A DNA stretch of 64,000 nt, from positions 5,646,001-5,710,000 of the forward strand of contig JAJNNQ010000137.1 in NCBI GenBank assembly GCA_027886175.1, in the 5' to 3' direction. Made by a program: the position numbers and the translations under genes. The notes under the pieces are model-generated. The model was given only the letters and a program-made list of their open reading frames with translations. It made no database searches and was not told the DNA's origin. Shown piece after piece: positions 13,850 to 27,075 of this stretch; within the stretch, counting starts at the first letter, position 1; every line of letters begins with the position of its first letter. This stretch comes from Phylloscopus collybita. Lineage: Eukaryota; Chordata; Aves; Passeriformes; Phylloscopidae.

Positions 13850-14454
13850 TGCCCAGATTGGTCCTTGTTGAAGAGGTCTAGTGGTGTGTTTGGTTTAGGA
13901 CAAGAAAAAAGAGGTGCAGTTTCTGGCTTGTGACCACAAGTGGCTGTGTTACCATAGTTTAGCTTGAAACTTCCTGGAGTCTGAGCCCAGACTACCAGAT
14001 CCCTTTGAGTTTCCTTGGGACACAGCAATTTAAATGGAGAGAGACATCTTTGATCCATTATCCGAAAAGTAATTTTAATAACACAAAAATAACAAACAAT
14101 AAGGCATCCCCACTGTATTGGAGCAAACTGGATCAAGGCAGTAACAAGGGGCAAAAGGCAAAATGCCAGAGGCTGAGCCTAGGCTCAGACAGGGGTAATT
14201 ATACACCCTGCTGGGGGTGGGGAGTTAAGGTGTGGTCTGAGGGATGGGTCCAATGGGAGACAATGATTAAGAATATTAAAATTCTTGCACCAAAAATCAA
14301 CCTATGATAACACAGAGAACTGAGAACTTTCTAGTAACAATTATCACGGAGAGCATGTCAATAAGCCTTTTGCTCATGGCACTGAGAACAGGGGTTTTTT
14401 TCTAAGGCATTTTTCCAGGGTTTTCTTTTTGTCCTGGGGAAACTGCCCTCTACA
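13850..14454 (-). mobile_element. Probable avian retroviral LTR (minus orientation)
   Basis: Read on the minus strand, the segment begins TGTAGAGGGCAGTTTCCCC at 14454, a start I recall from passerine endogenous retrovirus LTRs. Inner blocks such as GACAATGATTAAGAAT and CCAGAGGCTGAGCC also look familiar. A minus-strand ATTAAA polyadenylation-like motif is at 14074-14079. The left boundary is uncertain and no target-site duplication was confirmed. No viral gene is present. Confidence 0.45.
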
Positions 14455-14731
14455 TTAGTTACTCTCCATTTTTTGCTGTTTGTTGGCTTCAGGATTTATT
14501 TGTCTGGTTTCACTTCCCACTGTGAGGGGAGAAGGAGCACACAGCTGGTTACTGCAGCTCAGCTGTACCTCCCTGGGCAGTAAATCCTTCATCCTGGCTC
14601 TACATCTGTGCCAGTACTGCCAGAGGGAAAACACCATTTTTGGGCTCCATGGATATGAATGTGCCCCTCAAACACTGATTCACTCAGAGACTGCTCAGGG
14701 GCTGTGGGGCTGAAGCACAGAGTGCACCAGC

Positions 14732-15105
14732 AGAAGCTGAGGTGGCTTTGTTCAGCCTGGAGGGGAGATGACTCAAGAAAGAACTTTTTGCTGTCTACCA
14801 GCACCTAATGGGAGGGTGTAAAGAACAAGGAGCTCAACTCTCCTCAGAGGTTTGTGGTGACAGGACTAGGTGCAACAGGGACAAGCTGCAAGATGGGAAA
14901 TTCCAGTTAGATGTAGGAGAAGCTTTTTTACCATGGATGTCACTGGATGATGGAGTCTGTTCTGATCATCTGGGGCATCTCCACCCTGGCAATGTTCAAA
15001 ATTTGGCTGGACATGGCCCTGAGCAGAGGATCCAGTTGGATGTGTTTTACATGGTGGGGTAGACTAGAGACCTCCACAGTTACCAAAATTACTCTGTGAC
15101 TAGTA
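14732..15105 (+). mobile_element. CR1 LINE 3' end, sense orientation
   Basis: GAGGTGGCTTTGTTCAGCC opens a stretch matching the CR1 3' region in the direct orientation: GGGACAAGCTGCAAGATGGG, then GGACATGGCCCTGAGCAGAG near the middle, and a decayed tail with TTACTCTGTGACTAG at about 15089-15103. It is 5'-truncated, as is usual for CR1, and non-coding. Confidence 0.72.
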
Positions 15106-18100
15106 ACAAATCCCACTGAAGATTCAGAACCAGGGAGGTGAATAGCATTTTTTCTTTAGTTGGTTGTCCCACCTTGTGTTGATGGTCTGGGCTCATGGTA
15201 CGACCAAGTAGTGTCTGAATTAGGATAGATGTGGGTGTCCCAGAGGCAGATGGAAATCACAGATGGGCTGAAGAGTGAGCAACTCACAGCATGGCACTGT
15301 GCCTGCTGTGGGGCAGGACCTTGGGGTTGGAGGCTGGATGGGCTGGGAAGAGGTAGAGGAGTCCTGCTGTGACCTAAAGCAGACATTGAGTCCAGTGAGG
15401 GACAGGATTTTACCAGCTATTTATCAAGCCCAGTTCTGGTGTTTTTTGCTTCCTTGATAGCTTCAGGTAGCTGAAGGATGTTGTATTTTCTGGCTTATTT
15501 TGAGCACTGCTCCTTGAGCCCTGGCCCTAGAGCTGGCTTCCAGCTGCCATCCTGCACACCAACCAGCTGCTCAGCGTCACAGTTCTGTTGACACCCCACC
15601 AGCAGAGCCACGTGGGCGTTCCAGACCCATCTCTGAGCCTGCCAGGACCTTTCAGCTGCTTCCCCAACTCTTCTGCCTGGTTCAGCTGCTTCCAGGCTCT
15701 TGCCTCTTTTGGATGTACCTCAGTGCAAAGAGAGACCTCAGAGCTTGGTGTGGAGGGCAGACATGATCTAAATTGATCCTGTTTTTTCAATAAGTTCAGA
15801 GCTTTCTATACCAAAAGTGGAAGTTTTCTCCGTGCTGGTAGGAAGATGCCACTTCTGTGTCCTGCTGTGTGGTTGTTAAAATGTGCCCAGGAAAGCAATA
15901 TTGCAGACAAAATGGGAAAGGCTTTCAATGAAGGCTGGAGCATCTCTTTGGAGTCAGTGTATTGCTGATTTGCTCTCAGAGTAAAGAAATAACCCGTGGT
16001 TAAAACGGCACTGAAGTAAGCAAATGTTTTCTGAACAAGCTCTTAAAGGTCTTCAAAGGCAGCTAAACCCCAGGGAATGAAGTGAACCAGGCTTGCCTGG
16101 AAATCAATATCCACAAGCTGAATTTTCACATTTTGAAAATGCAGCCAGTTCATTTGGGTGCTTAACCATCCACTTGTCCTCAGCCAAGTGCTCCAAAATA
16201 TTTGGCATGTATTTTCTTGTCTATCAGCTTTATGTCTGCTTTTATTATCTCCCTTTGCTGCTCCATAGTTGCTGTAAGGAGCTTTCCATCTCATGTTTTT
16301 GTTTTTGTTTTTGGTGTTTTTTTTTTTTTTTTTTAAATATTTCTCATGATGTTTTCTTTCTGGAGTTTTGAAACTTGCTTTGTATAAAAATTTTGAAGTA
16401 CTGTAGGCATCTATCAGTTCAATCTGAAAAGAATTTATCTGGGATCAGAGAGAGATGTACCACTGAGCTTGTGCCATTATTTGTGATCAACATTGGCAGG
16501 GAGGATTGTGGGGAAAAAAATTTGAAATTTTCTTCATGCACCTGTATTTTTTGCTTTTCCCTTTTGGGTCCCAAACTCAGTCTTGCTCTCCTCCCTCAAA
16601 GTCTATGTGTCCAGTCCTCTGATGTGGGCTGTCCTGCACTTGTGGCAGCTGCCTGGCATCAGCATAATGAAGCTCCAGCACAAGGAGCACTGTCCTGCCT
16701 TTGGACTGATTTCTTCCTATCCCATGGGGTTTCTTCCACATTTCCCACCTAATTCTCTGTCGCACTGAAGAGCATCATCCTTTGCTCCTGTTGAGGCAAA
16801 TAAAAGAAGGGAAAAAAAATCAATATTAAGCTTACTCTACTAGTAGAATTGATTCTCAGCAAAACTGATCTGAAGTCATCAATTGAGAGGCTCTGGGTTT
16901 TCACATAACCTTCATTTTTTCAAGATGTTTTCCTCAAATTACGTGGACCCACTTGTTCCTCAGACAGCTCAGCTGAAATTGTCCTGGGTTTCCCCTAAAT
17001 GAGAGAGCCTTTTTTTTGTGTGATCATGAGAATTTCAATATTGTTTCCAAAACTAAAGGGCAGGAGGTTATTTGAGCAGCGAGGCACTGAAGGGAGCAGA
17101 GGCTGTAGATGTGAAGTGGAACTTGCAGGAATAATTTGGGTGGGACGTGGTGCTGGCTGGAAAAGCTCTGTTAGGAAGGCTTTCTGCTGGGCATTACACA
17201 TTCCCAACTTTATAAACTTTGTTGGAATCATGCTAGCAAAGTGAAATGCATTTCCAGGCATAACCCAGCAGACTTCATTTTAATAGCTGCAGCAGATCTC
17301 TGCTTGTGGAGCTGAATATTGGAATCTGGGGCTGGAGCTGGGGACAGCAAGTGTCCGTCCTGGGGAGGCTTTCTGCTCTCTTACAGGCTGGAAAAAAAAA
17401 GATAAATGCTGGTTGTACTCTGCTATTTCTGTAATAGGAGGCTAAAGAGGGACAGTGGAATAGAACAAGCCAAAAGCAGAGGAAGTAGGATCAGGAATTG
17501 GGAGGTGTTAATTGTTCCCTGTCTCTTTGGGATGGATGGAGTGAGTCTGCTGCCCATAAATTTCACGATGCTACAGCACCCTGGTAATAAACTCCATCTC
17601 AGGCAGTAAGACAAATGGGTCTGAGGAATACTGTAATACTTTCTTGGCTTCAGACCAGTGTTTTGGGTAGATCTGTATTTTCCAGTGTTTCAGTGATGGG
17701 GCTGGAGGGGGTGGCTCCTGGGTGGGGTAAGGCCAAATCCCCATCTGCCCTGAGTTAATGAGTGATGTGGGATGGGAAAGGTTGGCAGAGAGAGGTGGAT
17801 TGGAGCCACTTCCTCCTGTTGTTGGTTTTGAAGTGATGGGAGTGTAGTGTGGGTGCTTGGCAGGGGTTGGATTCAGGTGACATGATCTGTGATGTGGCTC
17901 TCCCTGACCAGCCAAGAGCATCCTCTGACTGTTCCCTGGGGGGTTGAAGGCCAGTGTGACACTGCAGGTGGTGCTTGGTCCTGGGCAAGCACTTGTCAAG
18001 GTCTTCCCCTTACATTCACCCTGTGACTTCCATCAACCTCAGACAGCTACCTGGCCAACAGGAAGGTTGAACAGGTAGGAGGCACAAGGGGCATGGTGAA

Positions 18101-18440
18101 GACCCTGTCAGTCACCCATAAACTTCTTTGTGTGGCATTGTGATGATTGATGACAGCCTGCACACCCCAACAGTGCCATATCCCTACTCACTTGGGCTGA
18201 AATGGGATCATTCCTGTGCAGCATGAAGGTCACTTGGCCTTGGCTGTTATTCAGAGGATTTTGCTGCTCGTGTTCTTGTTGTTCATGACAATCTTGGTGC
18301 TGTGGAAGGCACAGGGAAGCTGAGGGGTCTGCCAGTGGTATTTACACTGCTGTGCGTGGAATATGGAGTAAAACTACCAGACATATAATTCATTCCTAAT
18401 ATTTCACTACAAAGCTTTTTGCTGCTTGTCTCCCTGTGGA
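15106..18440. other. Intronic sequence with a T18 run
   Basis: A poly-T run of 18 at 16317-16334 is preceded by a short GTTTTT repeat. No exon or known element was recognised. The ORFs at 16375-16752 and 17571-17999 appear to be chance frames. Confidence 0.55.
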
Positions 18441-18580
18441 TGTAATTAGTCGTGGGAGCTCTTTTTTAAAAGTAATTACACCATTAAGCATACTTTGGCT
18501 TCAACAACAAAAATGCATGGTTGGGCTCCATAATTGCACCTCTTAATGACGTTTACATAATTGTACGTAAGCGTCTCTGA
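18441..18580. promoter_or_regulatory. Block dense in homeodomain-type motifs
   Basis: TAATTA occurs at 18443-18448 and 18473-18478, TAATTG at 18531-18536, and TTAATGACGT, which includes a cAMP-response-like TGACGT (18547-18552), follows. These motifs fall within about 140 bp, next to CpG-containing words that are rare nearby. This resembles conserved non-coding elements, but conservation was not measured. Confidence 0.3.
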
Positions 18581-21500
18581 AGCAAACAATGCTTGGGCTC
18601 CCTCTGACTCGCTGCTGCTTTGATCTCCAAAACAGTGGCTGGGAGTGGAAACTCTGCATCCCTCGTCTGGGTGAGTTGTGCTTGGAGAAGCTGTTTTCTT
18701 CCCAGATCCACTTCCACTCAGTGTGAAAAGCCACTCGAGTTCATAACTAAGAAATCAAAGCCGAACAACATGAGCCTGGGAGCTGCCCAAGTGGCTCACT
18801 TCCTCTGGGTTTCTAAAAATGTACGTGTCCATGAGACATGTTTTTGTTCCTGTTTCTTCTATGCACAACATTGCGGAAGCTTTAAGTAAAATCTGTCCCT
18901 AAATAGGCATCCCCAGGATGTGCAGCTGCCAAAACAAAAATCAGGCAACCAAACTGGGCTCCTGCCCTGAAAATAATCCAGCCTGTTATCTTTTCTTTAT
19001 AATCCCTTCTATTTAGTTTCCTTGACACTTTTTTTTTTTAAGGAATCCTGTGCCTGGCCAGTTTCCTACTGGCTGGCAGTGGCCATGTGAGCACTGTGCC
19101 AGGTAAATTGTCCAGCTGTAGGGATGGCTGGAGGATTGGACCTCCTGTGGACTGTCAGCCAAGGTTTAAGTTAGTTTTGTGTTCTTTGGTGGCTTATCCT
19201 GGTTCTCTCACAATTTCTCTGATACCCTTTTGGGAAACAGTGCAATGAGGGGTGTATCTGGGCTTGTACAATTAAATTACATATAGTTCTATGAAAAAGC
19301 AAAGCTGGAAGTAAAACTTTGCAATAGCAGCATTAGCTTATTGCATTTTCGGTATCTGTCTGCAAGAGCACTAAGTGGACTGTCGAGGAACTTCTAGATT
19401 AGTCAGTTCTATCTCCTTGTAAAACCACCTGATTCCTTTTTCTGAAATACATTACTCTGCAGTTAGGCATTGTGTAATATTCTTCTCACACATGAGCAAA
19501 ATAAATGTCTGCTTACACGGGATTACCCTTTTGATTTGGAAGAAATATAAAATCCACTGCTACTCTTTCAAGGTCTATGTAACTTGTCTGCAACAGAATA
19601 CAGTTGTCTTGAAAGCATAAGAATACTCTTCTTCAATTTTCCAGAAAGTATTCTATGTAGAAATCAGTTTTCAGTTTTGAAGCAGATATTTTCTGAAAAC
19701 TATTTTGTTAATCTCATCATGGGAAGGGTTACACCACATGCCACACATCTCAGAGAAAATGACACAGTAATGGACTTTTTATAGGGTGAGGAGATGCCAA
19801 TTCTGAATTTAGAGCCATTCTAATATTATTCATTATAATGTTTTCTCTGTCTGAATTTTTATGGTTGGTTTGGTAGCCCCTTTGTTCTCTGTCTGATTCT
19901 CTGAAATTGCCTGCAGAATAGTAGCTGGTTAAAGACTGCAGCAAGTGTGGCAGCAGTCAGTGGGTTTGCAGACAGAAGTTGATCTCTGCCATCAAATAAA
20001 ACATAGACAAGAAGTTTCTTCTGTTCAGAGAAGAACATGAAGGGCACAGAAGAGGCTGTGCTAGCCCCTGAAGTACTGGTGTGGAAATTGGGGCTTTAAG
20101 TGCAGCTCCACTTTGGTTGCTGAAAAAAAAGTGGTCTGGTGGTTTTTTCCTGTTCCCTGGCAGCAGTACCAGGATGAACCATGTTCATCCATGGTTGTGT
20201 ACTTGGTTGTGTCTGTGGTGAACTGTGTGTGCACTCAGTAGTGTCAGAGGTGGTAAGACTTGATATTCTGCTGTAAATAATGAGTGCAATTTGAAGCATC
20301 AGTCAAAACTCACAATGGAAAGTAATTTAGCAGATTCAGGACACTTCTTTTCATGTTTTTCAATGAAAAGAGACCGAATGTGTGCACTAGCGATATTGGC
20401 CAGCAGGTTTCCTACTTAACAATGTGAACCTGTGAATATTTTGCCTCTGCTCCTGCCCTCTCACTGGCTCCACATAGAGCACATCATCCACTTCATACCC
20501 TGGGCCTACTGCAAGAAATCCTTACTGGAGATGGACCATTGCATACAAGATTTTCCCAGGATGTGAATAAAAAGCATGGGAATCATCGCTGAAGTGTATC
20601 AGATCTCATCTCTTTCCAAACTAAATTAAAACTTCATGCTTTGGCTGGGCTCATTTCGATGTCATTGTGCTGCCACTGAGGTCTGTACAAAGCTGGGCAG
20701 TGGAGCAGGGCTGGCAGCAGCAAAGCTCCTGCATACCCTGCAGTTTGGTGGAGAAGAAGGTGACTGCAGCTTTCCAGTGGGATCCTCTGTTCTGTGTCTC
20801 TGAAAGCACCAAAAGTGCACAGATGAGTATTGCATACGGCAATATATGGCAGCTCCAGCCTGCTGTTGGAGAAATATGGCCACAAACCCAGGAGAACAGC
20901 ACTTCACTTTGGCACAAGTGAAGTTAGGAATGTGTGGCACGACTGTGGGGTGTCTACGCTCTCGGCTTAGTGAAAAATTTTGCAGCACTGAGAGTAGTGA
21001 TAGTAGGTGTTGCTACAAAATCTAGATTTTCTCCTGTAATACCATATATGCAGGCTGCTCTCTAAAACAACAAAGCCTCTCAGTGGAACTGCCAGTTACA
21101 CAAAATAAAGCAGAAGGAAATTTGAAGCAGGTCTCAGAGCAAGAAACATTAGTGGTATTTAGAACTTTTCTCTTGCAGGAAGTTGCATCCACATTGGCTC
21201 TTCTTGAGAATTGTGTTCCCCTCTCTGGAGTCCTAAATACCACCTGTGGATGAGTGTGCAGATGTGAGCCAAAGGCATGTAAGCCCACAGATTCAGCGTG
21301 GAGAGTGATGTGTCTGAGTTATTAAACTGGACACTGAACTAAGCATCTTTTCCAATAGATGGAAAAATCTCAAGTGTGATCTCTTCACTTGTCTTTTACA
21401 GTATCTCTTTCCACCCACTCCCCCCTTCTCTGCTTATAAATGTGCAATTTCCTGAAAAAAAGATTTCCCCATCACTTTTATTTTTAGATTTGTGTTTGTT

Positions 21501-23597
21501 TACCAGAATCTGTCTGAACTCTGACTGGATAGCAATTCAATATCCACTCATTGATTTCCTAGCTCTCATTAGCTTAAATACTTTCTTGAAGCAGGGGGTA
21601 AGGAGATCTTCATTGTTTATTTTAAGAACATTTAGTTTTAAGATGGCCTTTTGTTTTATGTTGTATCCGAATCAATTTTAAAAGGGACCATTTACAGTCT
21701 CAATCTCTTTAATGTTTACTTTTTGGCATGAGTGTCTGGTTGTTTCTGTTTTATAGTACTTTGAAACGGAAACTAAGTTAGATATAGAAATTAATGAGCT
21801 CACTGATCATTTGCCAAAAAAAACATGACATAGAAGATGCATATAACAAATTAACCCCAAGATTTCCCTGAAAAATGCCCTTTCCTTTACCAGAAATAAC
21901 GAACATGGAACAAAGTAATGATGAAGCTCATTAATTTGGTTTTGAGGGGTGACTCTGCTTTTTGGAAGGCAGTGTGACCTAAGGAAGCATTAGTAAACCC
22001 TGAATTCTCTTCCCAGAACTGATCTTAAATGTGCTCAGTTGAGTGATTCGAATTTTCTGAGAATCTAAAGCTTGTCTTTTTGTTACAAAATTCTTTCGGA
22101 TCCATAGGAAAGTTCTCTAGGAGAGCCCAGATGAGAACATTTATGTCAGTAGTGTGATTTGGGCCATGATTAACCCTTTTGTCTCTTCTTGGGCTGGAAG
22201 CACATTCACTACAGAGTCCATATAGCTGAGCAATGTATTTTATCCTGTTTGGTTTTCATAGCTTAGATCTGGATTTTCTTAATACCAAGGCAAGCTTTTA
22301 GGGACTAAGAGAGTCAATTAGAAATGCATTTTTCTAGAGGCAGACACAGCCTCATGTAGTAAGGTCTAAGAAGAAGAACTGGACACTGAAAGTGGAACAA
22401 ATAAGTAGTGCTTGAAATGTATACTTTCAAAAGTTGGTTATTATTTAAATTTGAGACAGAAATGAGGGAAACTTGGAAGTAAGGAAATTAGAGACAATAT
22501 GGAAATGTTGCAGTCACCACTTTGCAAAATACGAAATGCAAGTGTCTTTACTGCTGTAGCTCCCAGCTCTCTGTCCTTCCCTCCTCTCCCCTTCTCTTCC
22601 CATTTCTATCTGGAAATGATAAGACTGCTTTGTATTTCCCAGTTGGGATGGTGCATGGAGTGGTACATAGAGCCTCAGTGACTGGTAGGCTATAAAAAGC
22701 ATCTTTAGTATTCTGTGATTTACACTTTTTAGTGAGCCTGAATCTTTAATAGAGAACTCATGGTAGATCAGGAGGCATCTTTAGATTGAAGCTTGCACTG
22801 TAGATATCTTGGTGTTCAGTCAAAAAAAATTTTTTAAAAGTGTGTTTTCTGTAAAGAAGTATAAAATATTTCCCTGGGATCCGAGGCTCAGGTGCCATCA
22901 TTCAAGATGCCAGATCAGTGTATTGAAGAGCTTGTACAGCAGCTGTCCTCATCAACCTCTGTTTGCTGCAAAATACAAAGGAAAGGGGAGATGAGCAGAT
23001 TGTACATCTGCACAAAGGGTATACTTTTTTTTTGTTGTATTATGAAAATTGCAAATGTCAGGCTGCGAGTGAGAATTGTCTATTACAACAACTCTGCAGT
23101 AAACAACTAGCCAGAACACATAAAATTTCACTAGAAGAAGATTTTTTGAAGCAGCATATTTTTTATTGGGAGAATATAGTTGCAAATAAATGTAGTATTC
23201 TAAATACTACAATAAAATAAATAATAAAATATTAGAAGGGCGGAATGGCATGCTTCCATCTTTTGGTGCTGAGGTCTGATGAACAAATATTTTGAACAGA
23301 GAAGGTGGAGGGAAAGAAGAGTAAAAGATCCATAGCATATGCATAGGCAGATTACTTTCATCTTGCAGTTGTGATGTTTCTGTGGGGAATGTTTCTGTAG
23401 TGTCAGTTGTTTAGAAAATATGGTTGACACAGAAATGTGGGACTTTAAAGAGTAAAAACCAGGTTCTTAACTTGCCAGCTCATCTTGTGATGCTGTCAGT
23501 CATCAGCAGCTGAGCAGAGCCTTGCTGAGGGTGTCATCTGCTTTGTTTTTATTTTTCATCTTGGAATCCTACTTTATTTACTTTTATTTCTTTCTTC
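18581..23597. other. Intronic sequence, nothing recognised
   Basis: AT-rich intron with scattered short T runs. No exon, RNA gene or repeat family was recognised. The ORFs at 20651-20988 on both strands overlap one another and have no domain-like features. Confidence 0.55.
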
Positions 23598-23700
23598 AGC
23601 TTCATAGTAAGAGACAGTCCCCACCCTACAGAGTTTGTAATCTAAATAGGACATGGAAAAACAAATACTAAGTCACAAAGTAATTGAATAGGAAAAGCAA
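23598..23700 (-). mobile_element. Ancient SINE/LINE-tail remnant (MIR/CORE-SINE type)
   Basis: On the minus strand, TAGATTACAAACTCTGTAGG followed by GTGGGGACTGTCTCTTACTATG matches the widespread amniote repeat tail that reads roughly agattgtaagctctt with a later gggactgtctctt. It is old and diverged, and its limits are approximate. Confidence 0.5.
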
Positions 23701-26700
23701 ATGAAAATGTGGGTGTTCCAGGCTCCTTTCCACCACCCTGTGTCCCAGGAGCGGCCACATTTTGTAATTATCAATTTCTTTCTGTAGTGCTTGTGGTACT
23801 TCATGAGACATCTGAGCAGACTCCCAGCCCTGCTTGGCTGACTGTCAGCTGAATCCCCCTTCAAGGGAGCTGCTGATGAGAGTGGCATTGATTTAACCAA
23901 TAGCTGCTCATGGTGTGATTGATTATTGATGTGAGGAAATACAAAGTCCACTCATAAATGATGAGCCAAGTATAATGCAGCAAGACCAAATGTGGTTATG
24001 CATTTTGCATGAGAGACTCACAGGGTTCAAAAATGAAACAAAAAAAAAAGGTGATGTGCAAATCAGGGACTGTGGCCAGCATAAATTCCTTCTCCCAAGT
24101 TGCTAGGTGGGGTCCATCTCCAAATGGAGTTTTGGGCAGAGGACTGAAGAGTTCTGCTACCCTGTAGCTCTGCCTTTGTGGGCACTGGGCAGCCCCTTCC
24201 ATCTGAACCTGTGCTTAATATATTTCCAGCTGTCTGCATCCCCTCATAAGACTTACCTGAGGCCAGCTCCTGTGTCAATCTCACACGTTTATATGCACAG
24301 GTCAGGGGGCTTGGTTTTGGTGTTGGCTCCTCTCGGCATGCCAGTGGCTGAACAAAGGTGTCAAAAGTGGGTTTTTTCCATGAAATATAGATTAAGATGG
24401 CACTTCAGGTGGTGAAAAAGGTTAGACCAAGTTTCTGGGATCTCTGCCACTTAGTCATCGCTGTTCTGTTTGTGTTGCACTTTAAGCAATAAGTGCTACA
24501 GTTCAGGGAGTGTTTTGGGGTGAACAGAGATTTTTAAATGCAGAATTTCAGAACTTTCAGCAGAATTGTACATGCCAGTCCTACAGGGAACTGTGGCATG
24601 GACTGCTTTGAGAGTTTGCATTTTTTTTTCATGCTGATGCCAGAAAAATTGAATCTTTTCCAGGTAAAAAGTCCCAGGAAACAGTCTATCTGTGTTCTTT
24701 TAAAAAGAGATTTGAATGCTGGGTAAGAATCACCTCTAAATGTATCTTCTCATACATATTCTGCATGTGCAGCTTCACTGCAAAGTGTCAATGTGTGCAA
24801 ACTTTGGAGCTCTCCCTTCCTCCTTTAAGGATTCTCTGTAGAAGAAGTAAAAAAAAAAAATAATGAATTTTAGTTCACAGAGAAATGATCAGAAAAATTA
24901 AAATCAAGAGTTTGGGCAGATAATTACTGTTTGGATTCTCTCTGTTCACTGGTTGACTTTAGAGCTTTTAAGGCTTAGGATTTCAAGCTTCTTCCATATT
25001 CAATTCAGTAATTGAGAATTTCTGCTTGCTCTCTTTCTGTCCTGAACCAGCAGCCAAGCAGGATGGTGTGGAAAAAATACATCTCTCTTGAGCCTTAAGA
25101 GAGGTTAAGCCCCAGTCCTGCTGTTTCACAGTGATGAGGTACCCTCACACCCTCATTTGCAGCTGCTGCAGAGAGCAGACCCTGCTCCTGAGTATTAGCA
25201 GTTTTAAACTGCCCACTTGCATCTATCTGTCTGTTCCTTTTGTCTCTCCCAGCAAGACGTAATTCAGGAGTGCTGTGGGAGCCTCTGGGTGTTGTCCTTG
25301 AGACTGACTTGCTCCTGTAGTGACACTGAGATCTTGTCACCCAGAGAAAGCTCTGTGGCTGCTGAGGTTTACTGCTGTGCCCACCCAGATCTTGTCTGGG
25401 TGTAGAGTGCCAGCAGTGCCAGCTTTCCCTGCTTCAGGCTCAGAGAGAGTAAAGGAAAGGTGCTCCTTGGGCTGGGATTGCTCAAGGATCCACTTTCAGT
25501 CCTCACATATTCTGTGAGAGGTGACCTTTGGAACAGACTGTGTATGAAATGAGCCTGGAGCAGCCAAACAGCCCCACACAGCAAAGCTCCCGAGGTACCA
25601 GGACAGAGAGGGGAGTGATTGCTGGAGGATTTTGTACTACACAGAGGGCCAGGTTCACCTCTGATGAAGATCTCTTGCCATCTACCTGTCCCAGATGGGC
25701 CCATCCACCAGGGCTGAAGTCATGGGCTTTATATATCCAAGTGGTTCTGTATTCGTTTGAAATGGCTTTATTTTTCTTCCATATATGTGTTTTATATAAG
25801 TGCTTTGCTGATAATGACTATTCTGAAATACAGCATGTGTTATACAAGTCTATAAATCCATATATGTATACAGTCTGTATTTATATAAACTGATACTGGA
25901 AAACATAAGACAATGCTAGCTGTTGGAATGTACTGTCACAGCAGTTTATTTCCCTTTCTTGCCATCTATGTTTTATTCCACTTGCCTTGCAGTGGAGGGT
26001 GCTGGGGCTCTGGGAGTGAGGCTGTTTCTGTCTGAGGCAGCTGAGACTTGACCAGAACCTAGGAGAGCTCTCTGCTCTGATTCCTGATTTGGGCTGCTCT
26101 TTCAATCTCCCATTTTTCCAGACCCGTTTTGAAGTGTTGGATCAGCCCCCAGCAGTTGGGACCTAAAAAAAAGTTTGACTTCAGGCATAAACTTCCCTAT
26201 TAAGTGTGCATTTTGAGCCTGGTTGCTTGCAGTATCTTTGGGGACAGGTTTGTGCTTTCTAGAAGGAGCAGTCAGGAGCAGGGATGGATTTACAGTACCT
26301 GACTACCAGGTACTCATCATCAGAGCCACTGCAAGTTTCCAGGCTACCCTGGAGCCACAGTGGTGGGATCAGGGCTGGTTCAGATGCTCCTGAAATGTCT
26401 CTATAGTGACTAGCTTGGCCCCAGTGTGTTGTAGGTAAGACCCAGGGCTGGTCACTGAGCCTGCTTGCAGCTCCTCACACAGCCTGTGTCCACCCAGCTG
26501 CAGGGCTGCAAAGCTGCTCTTTGGGCAGCAGTCACCTCAGGGCAAGACTCAGGTCCCCCTTGGCTTACCTGAATGTCTGCATACAGTCTGAAGAGCTGTC
26601 TTGTGTGGAGAACCTGCCTTTTGATCACCTCATCCCTTGCTGGATGAGCTCTGGAGTTGGCTCTGTGTGTTTTCACTGCAGGGCTTGGTGGCATGTGGGG

Positions 26701-27004
26701 GTTTTTTTTGTGGGACAGATGCTTTTGGCTCTGCCTGAGCTTCCTTCTTCAGGAGGAGGATTGAAGGAACCAGCCCAGGCATGGGCCATTCTATTAGGGT
26801 TAATGTAATTTTGGCTTCAGGACTGAGATGTCACAGTGATGGGAAGTGATTCCTTTAAAGAGGAAGTCCTGTGGGAATAAAAACACCACTAAAACCGCAG
26901 CCAGAGCTTTGCCATGGCAGGTAGATGTGAGAGGCCTGAACAGGGAGGACCATGAGCCCTGAGGTGTGGCTTCCAAGAAGGAAACAGAGCCCTGGTCTGC
27001 CAGG
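23701..27004. other. Intronic sequence, nothing recognised
   Basis: No exon or clear repeat was seen. An A12 run lies at 24849-24860. The 121-codon ORF at 25528-25893 ends in AT-rich low-complexity sequence and has no recognisable similarity. Confidence 0.55.
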
Positions 27005-27010
27005 AAAAAG

Positions 27011-27044
<34 letters not shown>

Positions 27045-27075
27045 AAAAAAGAGAAAAAAAGAGAAAAAAAGAAAA
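27005..27075. repeat. A-rich low-complexity tract
   Basis: An A32 run (27011-27042) is followed by repeats of G or GAG with A7, ending near 27075. ORFs through it encode only runs of Lys or Phe and are artefacts. Confidence 0.95.
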
